DNA of 8,413 nt from Burkholderiales bacterium (GTDB taxonomy: Bacteria; Pseudomonadota; Gammaproteobacteria; Burkholderiales; Burkholderiaceae_C). The DNA lies in assembly GCA_947453585.1 (NCBI GenBank), contig CANGHQ010000058.1, positions 1-8,413 on the forward strand, in the 5' to 3' direction. Positions 7,332 through 8,413 of this stretch are shown here, piece by piece (position 1 is the first letter of the stretch; each line of letters starts with the position of its first letter). Position numbers and translations under genes: made by a program. A model generated the notes under the pieces. It made no database searches. It was not told the DNA's origin and worked only from the letters and a program-made list of their open reading frames with translations.

Positions 7332-7351
7332 TACTGTATTTATAAACAGTA
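7332..7351. promoter_or_regulatory. LexA (SOS) box upstream of dnaE2
   Basis: The 20-mer TACTGTATTTATAAACAGTA contains the LexA core CTGT-N8-ACAG (7334-7349) with an AT-rich spacer and flanking TA on each side. It differs from the E. coli consensus TACTGTATATATATACAGTA at two positions. It lies 58 bases before the dnaE2 start and 79 bases from the start of the divergent phosphatase gene. Repression of dnaE2 by LexA, with induction after DNA damage, fits what is known of this polymerase class. Confidence 0.88.
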
Positions 7352-7356
7352 AAAAT

Positions 7357-7401
7357 AACAGAACCCCTCTTATCCATTGGGATAGCGCTGGTTTTTCTGT
7401 T
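7357..7401 (+). repeat. Nested inverted repeats in the dnaE2 leader
   Basis: Outer arms AACAGAA (7357-7363) and TTCTGTT (7395-7401) enclose inner arms TATCC (7371-7375) and GGATA (7380-7384) around ATTG. If transcribed they could fold into a hairpin ending 8 bases before the dnaE2 ATG. There is no T-run after it, so it does not look like a terminator. Its role is unknown. Confidence 0.4.
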
Positions 7402-7409
7402 GAATTCGT

Positions 7410-8413
7410 ATGGAAACCCTGCCCTTACTGCCTGCCGCTGCGCCGCAGCAGGCCCCGCCACCGCCAGATTACGCTGAGCTGCATTGTTTGTCGGCGTTTA
7501 GCTTTCAGCGTGGCGCCTCGCTTCCCGAAGAGCTGGTGCAGCGCGCCCATGCCTTGGGCTATGCGGCGCTGGCGCTGACCGACGAGTGTTCGGTGGCTGG
7601 CATGGTGCGCGCGCACCTGGAGGCCAAGCGCTTGGGCCTGCATTTGATGCCAGGCGCCGAGTTTGGTGTGGCCCCGCCTGTGGGCGGATCGCACGGCGCC
7701 AAGGGCGGCGGCGCGCCAGAGGTGCTGTTTCGTTTCGTCGCCCTGGCGCACGATTTGCAGGGCTGGGGCAATCTGTGCGAGTTCATCACCAGCGCGCGCC
7801 GCGCCGCGCCCAAGGGGGAATACGCGTTGCGCTGGCAGCCGCAGCCTGGGGGCGGCTTTGCGGCCTGGCCCGCGCTTGATGACAACGAAATCATCTTGCT
7901 GCTGCCGCCCAGCTTGTCCATAGAGCAAGCCTGCGCCATTGCCGCATCTGCCAAGGCGCGTTATGGCGCGGCAGTCTGGCTGGGGATGGCGCGCAGCCTG
8001 GGCGTGCAAGACGCGCTGCACACCTTGCGCCTGCAGCAGATTGCGCATTTCACCGGCGTGCCGTTGGTGGCCACTGGCGGCGTGCGCATGCACCTGCGCT
8101 CGCGCAAACCCTTGCACGACGTGCTGAGCGCCGTGCGCCTGGTGCTGCCGGTAGCGCAATGCGGGCGCGGCCTGCAGCCCAATGCCGAGCGCCATTTGCG
8201 CAGCCGCGCGCGCCTGGGCGCCTTGTTTGATGCGGCGCCCTTGGCCCACACGCTAGAGATTGCCCGGCGCTGCAACTTTTCGCTCGACAGCTTGCGCTAC
8301 CACTACCCGCTTGAGGCCGTGCTACCAGGCCACACCCCGGCGCAAACCCTGCGCCAGTACACGCAAGAAGGCGCGCTCGTGCGCTACCCCGGCGGCATGC
8401 CCGAGAGCGTGCG
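7410..8413 (+). CDS. dnaE2: Error-prone DNA polymerase III alpha subunit DnaE2, N-terminal part (3'-partial)
   Basis: DnaE2 is a C-family polymerase that carries out damage-induced mutagenic translesion synthesis, normally with ImuA and ImuB. The frame stays open from ATG 7410 to the window end (334 codons), about a third of the roughly 1,050 residues expected, so only the PHP domain and the start of the polymerase region are seen. Family matches are YAELHCLSAFSFQRGAS (21-37), ALTDECSVAGMVRAH (55-69), RMHLRSRKPLHDVLSAVRL (226-244), NAERHLRSRARLGALF (258-273) and ARRCNFSLDSLRYHYP (285-300). The ATG is the only plausible start because an in-frame TGA lies at 7401-7403; it adds about 20 Pro/Ala-rich residues before the usual N-terminus. 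No Shine-Dalgarno is visible. A Gly-rich linker (92-101) and a changed GDVHMH-type motif (GGVRMH, 223-228) are unusual. The main replicative DnaE is less likely given these motifs and the SOS box. Confidence 0.92.
   Translation, partial: METLPLLPAAAPQQAPPPPDYAELHCLSAFSFQRGASLPEELVQRAHALGYAALALTDECSVAGMVRAHLEAKRLGLHLMPGAEFGVAPPVGGSHGAKGGGAPEVLFRFVALAHDLQGWGNLCEFITSARRAAPKGEYALRWQPQPGGGFAAWPALDDNEIILLLPPSLSIEQACAIAASAKARYGAAVWLGMARSLGVQDALHTLRLQQIAHFTGVPLVATGGVRMHLRSRKPLHDVLSAVRLVLPVAQCGRGLQPNAERHLRSRARLGALFDAAPLAHTLEIARRCNFSLDSLRYHYPLEAVLPGHTPAQTLRQYTQEGALVRYPGGMPESV

Larger units (their letters stand above)
7253..7409. promoter_or_regulatory. Divergent intergenic control region (acid phosphatase / dnaE2)
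   Basis: The 157-base gap between the two divergent starts is clearly more AT-rich than the surrounding genes, especially 7311-7410, and must hold both promoters. It contains a LexA box, a small palindrome near the phosphatase side and nested inverted repeats near the dnaE2 side. On the minus strand GATAAT (7296-7291) is a possible -10 for the phosphatase, but no good -35 sits at the right spacing. On the plus strand I could not fix a convincing -35/-10 pair for dnaE2. Confidence 0.6.

Noticed and set aside
7425..8249. Minus-strand open frame (274 codons) opposite dnaE2
   Set aside because: The plus-strand frame from 7410 matches DnaE2 over its whole length; this one has no recognisable features.
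1..8413. A novel defence, mobile or biosynthetic system
   Set aside because: Every long coding region is accounted for by known families (malonate decarboxylase, class A acid phosphatase, DnaE2). No transposase, integrase, tRNA, direct-repeat array or unexplained long gap was seen.

Overview
The window is GC-rich, densely coded DNA that looks like a betaproteobacterium. Burkholderiales/Comamonadaceae is my best guess, from codon use, gene content and an E. coli-like LexA box; it is an inference from protein and site resemblance, not a database result. I recognise nine protein genes and find no RNA gene, mobile element or CRISPR array.

Positions 1-6327 (+ strand) carry most of a biotin-independent malonate decarboxylase operon in the order mdcA-mdcC-mdcD-mdcE-mdcG-mdcB-mdcH. 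The genes are tightly packed: two ATGA stop/start overlaps (mdcC/mdcD and mdcD/mdcE), then gaps of 18, 17 and 10 bases, and 54 bases between mdcA and mdcC. MdcC is the acyl carrier subunit. MdcB makes the triphosphoribosyl-dephospho-CoA precursor from dephospho-CoA and ATP, and MdcG attaches it to a serine of MdcC. MdcH primes the carrier with malonyl-CoA. MdcA exchanges acetyl for malonyl on the carrier, and MdcD/MdcE decarboxylate malonyl-S-ACP back to acetyl-S-ACP. The net result is malonate to acetate plus CO2 in the cytoplasm. The first few codons of mdcA lie upstream of the window, as presumably do any malonate transporter and mdcR regulator.

Positions 6383-7252 (- strand), converging on mdcH, encode a secreted class A nonspecific acid phosphatase with a signal peptide and the complete three-part PAP2 phosphatase signature.

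Positions 7253-7409 form a divergent, relatively AT-rich intergenic region. It holds a near-perfect LexA (SOS) box and several inverted repeats. From 7410 to the window end (+ strand) runs the N-terminal third or so of an error-prone DNA polymerase III alpha subunit, DnaE2. It is not preceded by the usual imuA-imuB partners but has its own SOS box.

I see no undescribed biological system here. The points most worth checking are the stand-alone SOS-boxed dnaE2 sharing a control region with a phosphatase gene, substitutions in its PHP domain, and an Asn/Gly-rich repeat insert in MdcG.
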